A DNA stretch of 6,158 bases from Thermoleophilia bacterium. GTDB lineage: Bacteria; Actinomycetota; Thermoleophilia; Gaiellales; Gaiellaceae. A program made the position numbers and the translations under genes. The notes under the pieces were generated by a model. The model did not search any database and was not told the DNA's origin. It saw nothing but the letters and a program-made list of their open reading frames with translations. Positions 5,429 to 6,158 of this stretch are shown in pieces (the stretch's first letter is position 1; every line of letters starts with the position of its first letter). The stretch lies in assembly GCA_013362295.1 (NCBI GenBank), contig JABFWJ010000491.1, forward strand, positions 1 through 6,158. The letters are read 5' to 3'.

Positions 5429-5446
5429 TCGAAGACCGGTCGTCGA
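5429..5446. terminator. Weak imperfect hairpin between convergent genes
   Basis: The 27-nt gap between the two converging stop codons holds an imperfect inverted repeat. TCGA arms at 5429-5432 and 5443-5446 enclose a GACCGGTC palindrome with one A-G mismatch. Only TTT follows on the plus strand. It could aid termination in both directions but is too weak to be called firmly. Confidence 0.2.
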
Positions 5447-5455
5447 TTTGGCCCT

Positions 5456-6158
5456 CTAGGGTGCTGCGACCGCGGCGGTGTAGACGTCGAGTTGGTGGAG
5501 TGCTCCGTCGGGGTTCGTGCCGGTGCTGTTGGAGTTGTCAGCCCAGGCGGGGTGGGCGATGCCACCGAAGTACGCGAGGCCCGTGTAGTCGCCGTAGTCG
5601 ATCCCGTTGCCGGAGTCGGGCGCGTTCGACGTGCCGGCGCTGATCTGGACGTTCCGGCTAAACGTCTGCCCGTCGCGGCTGAAGGCGCCCCAGAACTGGG
5701 CGTCGGTGTTCACGATCCCGTCCGTGTCCCCGGAGCCGCCGCCGCCGAGATCGTTGCGGGCGTCGTACCAGACGATCGCGATCTTGCCGGTGGTCGGGTC
5801 GAGCGAGATCTTCGGCAGGAACTGGCTGGTGACGGTCTGGTCGTCGTTGACGCGCACTCCGGGACTCCACGTCGCGCCGTTGTCGTCGGAGGAGCGGACG
5901 TAGACGTCTGTGTTGTCGCTCTCGTTCTTCTGCTCGAGCGTGTGGACGAGGTACACGCGGCCGTTGTGCCGGCCGCCTCTGCGATCCCAGGCAAGCCCGG
6001 GCTCGGCGTCGACGGAGCGGTCGGGCTGCGGCGGAATGATGTCGAAGCCGACGACATGGGTGGCGGCAACGAAGATGCGGTCGCCAAAGCCGGCCGGCCC
6101 GAGCACGTCCGGGTCGACGTTGACGAAGAGCTTGCCGCCGCCCTGGCCGGTCTCGGTC
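5456..6158 (-). CDS. BNR/Asp-box beta-propeller protein, sialidase-like fold (C-terminal 233 aa, partial)
   Basis: The frame is open from the right edge to TAG at 5458-5456. A GTG at 6106 is internal, because the upstream residues GGKLFVNVDPDV continue the same protein sequence. SSDDNGATW, encoded at 5893-5867, is an Asp-box. It is preceded by NTDVYV and followed by PKISLDPTTGKIAIVWYDARND, the recurring strand and WYDxR pattern of BNR-repeat propellers. A glycine-rich acidic loop (GGGGSGDTDG) could bind a metal or be surface-exposed. The last part, IDYGDYTGLAYFGGIAHPAWAD followed by DVYTAAVAAP, is the typical closing strand of this family. No active-site residues of true sialidases can be assigned, and the N-terminus with any signal peptide lies outside the window. 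It is a different gene from the left-edge BNR protein but of the same general type. It converges on the dehydrogenase operon with a 27-nt gap. Confidence 0.82.
   Translation of the reverse strand, partial: TETGQGGGKLFVNVDPDVLGPAGFGDRIFVAATHVVGFDIIPPQPDRSVDAEPGLAWDRRGGRHNGRVYLVHTLEQKNESDNTDVYVRSSDDNGATWSPGVRVNDDQTVTSQFLPKISLDPTTGKIAIVWYDARNDLGGGGSGDTDGIVNTDAQFWGAFSRDGQTFSRNVQISAGTSNAPDSGNGIDYGDYTGLAYFGGIAHPAWADNSNSTGTNPDGALHQLDVYTAAVAAP

Overview
This is a GC-rich bacterial window. Short intergenic gaps, frequent GTC/GAC/CTC/GCG codons and GTG starts suggest a high-GC actinobacterium-like genome. A soil Thermoleophilia-type lineage is a guess from gene content only, since no rRNA or marker gene is present. 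There is no tRNA, rRNA, CRISPR array, insertion sequence or phage gene.

Layout. (1) Positions 591 down to 1, minus strand: the first 197 codons of a secreted or lipid-anchored BNR/Asp-box beta-propeller (sialidase-like fold), running off the left edge. (2) Positions 592-924: a divergent gene-free region with several inverted repeats, including a GC-rich hairpin in the probable leader of gene 1. (3) Positions 925-2745, plus strand: a two-gene DrrAB-like ABC exporter, ATPase then ABC-2 permease. The ATPase seems to have lost about 23 nt near its 5' end, which puts its good Shine-Dalgarno and ATG in a different frame from the rest. (4) Positions 2746-5428, plus strand, with its own sigma70-like promoter: a PQQ-dependent beta-propeller dehydrogenase (quinoprotein), interrupted by one in-frame amber codon at 4223-4225 but otherwise intact to 4693; an exported type-1 copper cupredoxin overlapping its 3' end by 20 nt; and a second small exported protein overlapping that by 4 nt, which looks like a cupredoxin fold without copper ligands. 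(5) Positions 6158 down to 5456, minus strand: the last 233 codons of another BNR/Asp-box beta-propeller protein, converging on the dehydrogenase operon.

How the parts may work together. The dehydrogenase and cupredoxin overlap and are both exported, so the simplest reading is a periplasmic or extracytoplasmic oxidation system. PQQ would oxidise an alcohol or sugar and the blue copper protein would accept the electrons, in place of the usual cytochrome c. The ligand-free cupredoxin relative could be a docking or assembly partner. The ABC exporter is probably a separate unit with unknown cargo. The two BNR proteins flank the plus-strand block.

Two apparent gene lesions within 3.5 kb (ATPase frameshift, dehydrogenase amber) mean either that the locus is decaying or that the assembly has base errors. 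The sequence alone cannot distinguish these. TAG terminates two other genes here at natural protein ends, which argues against reassignment of TAG as a sense codon.
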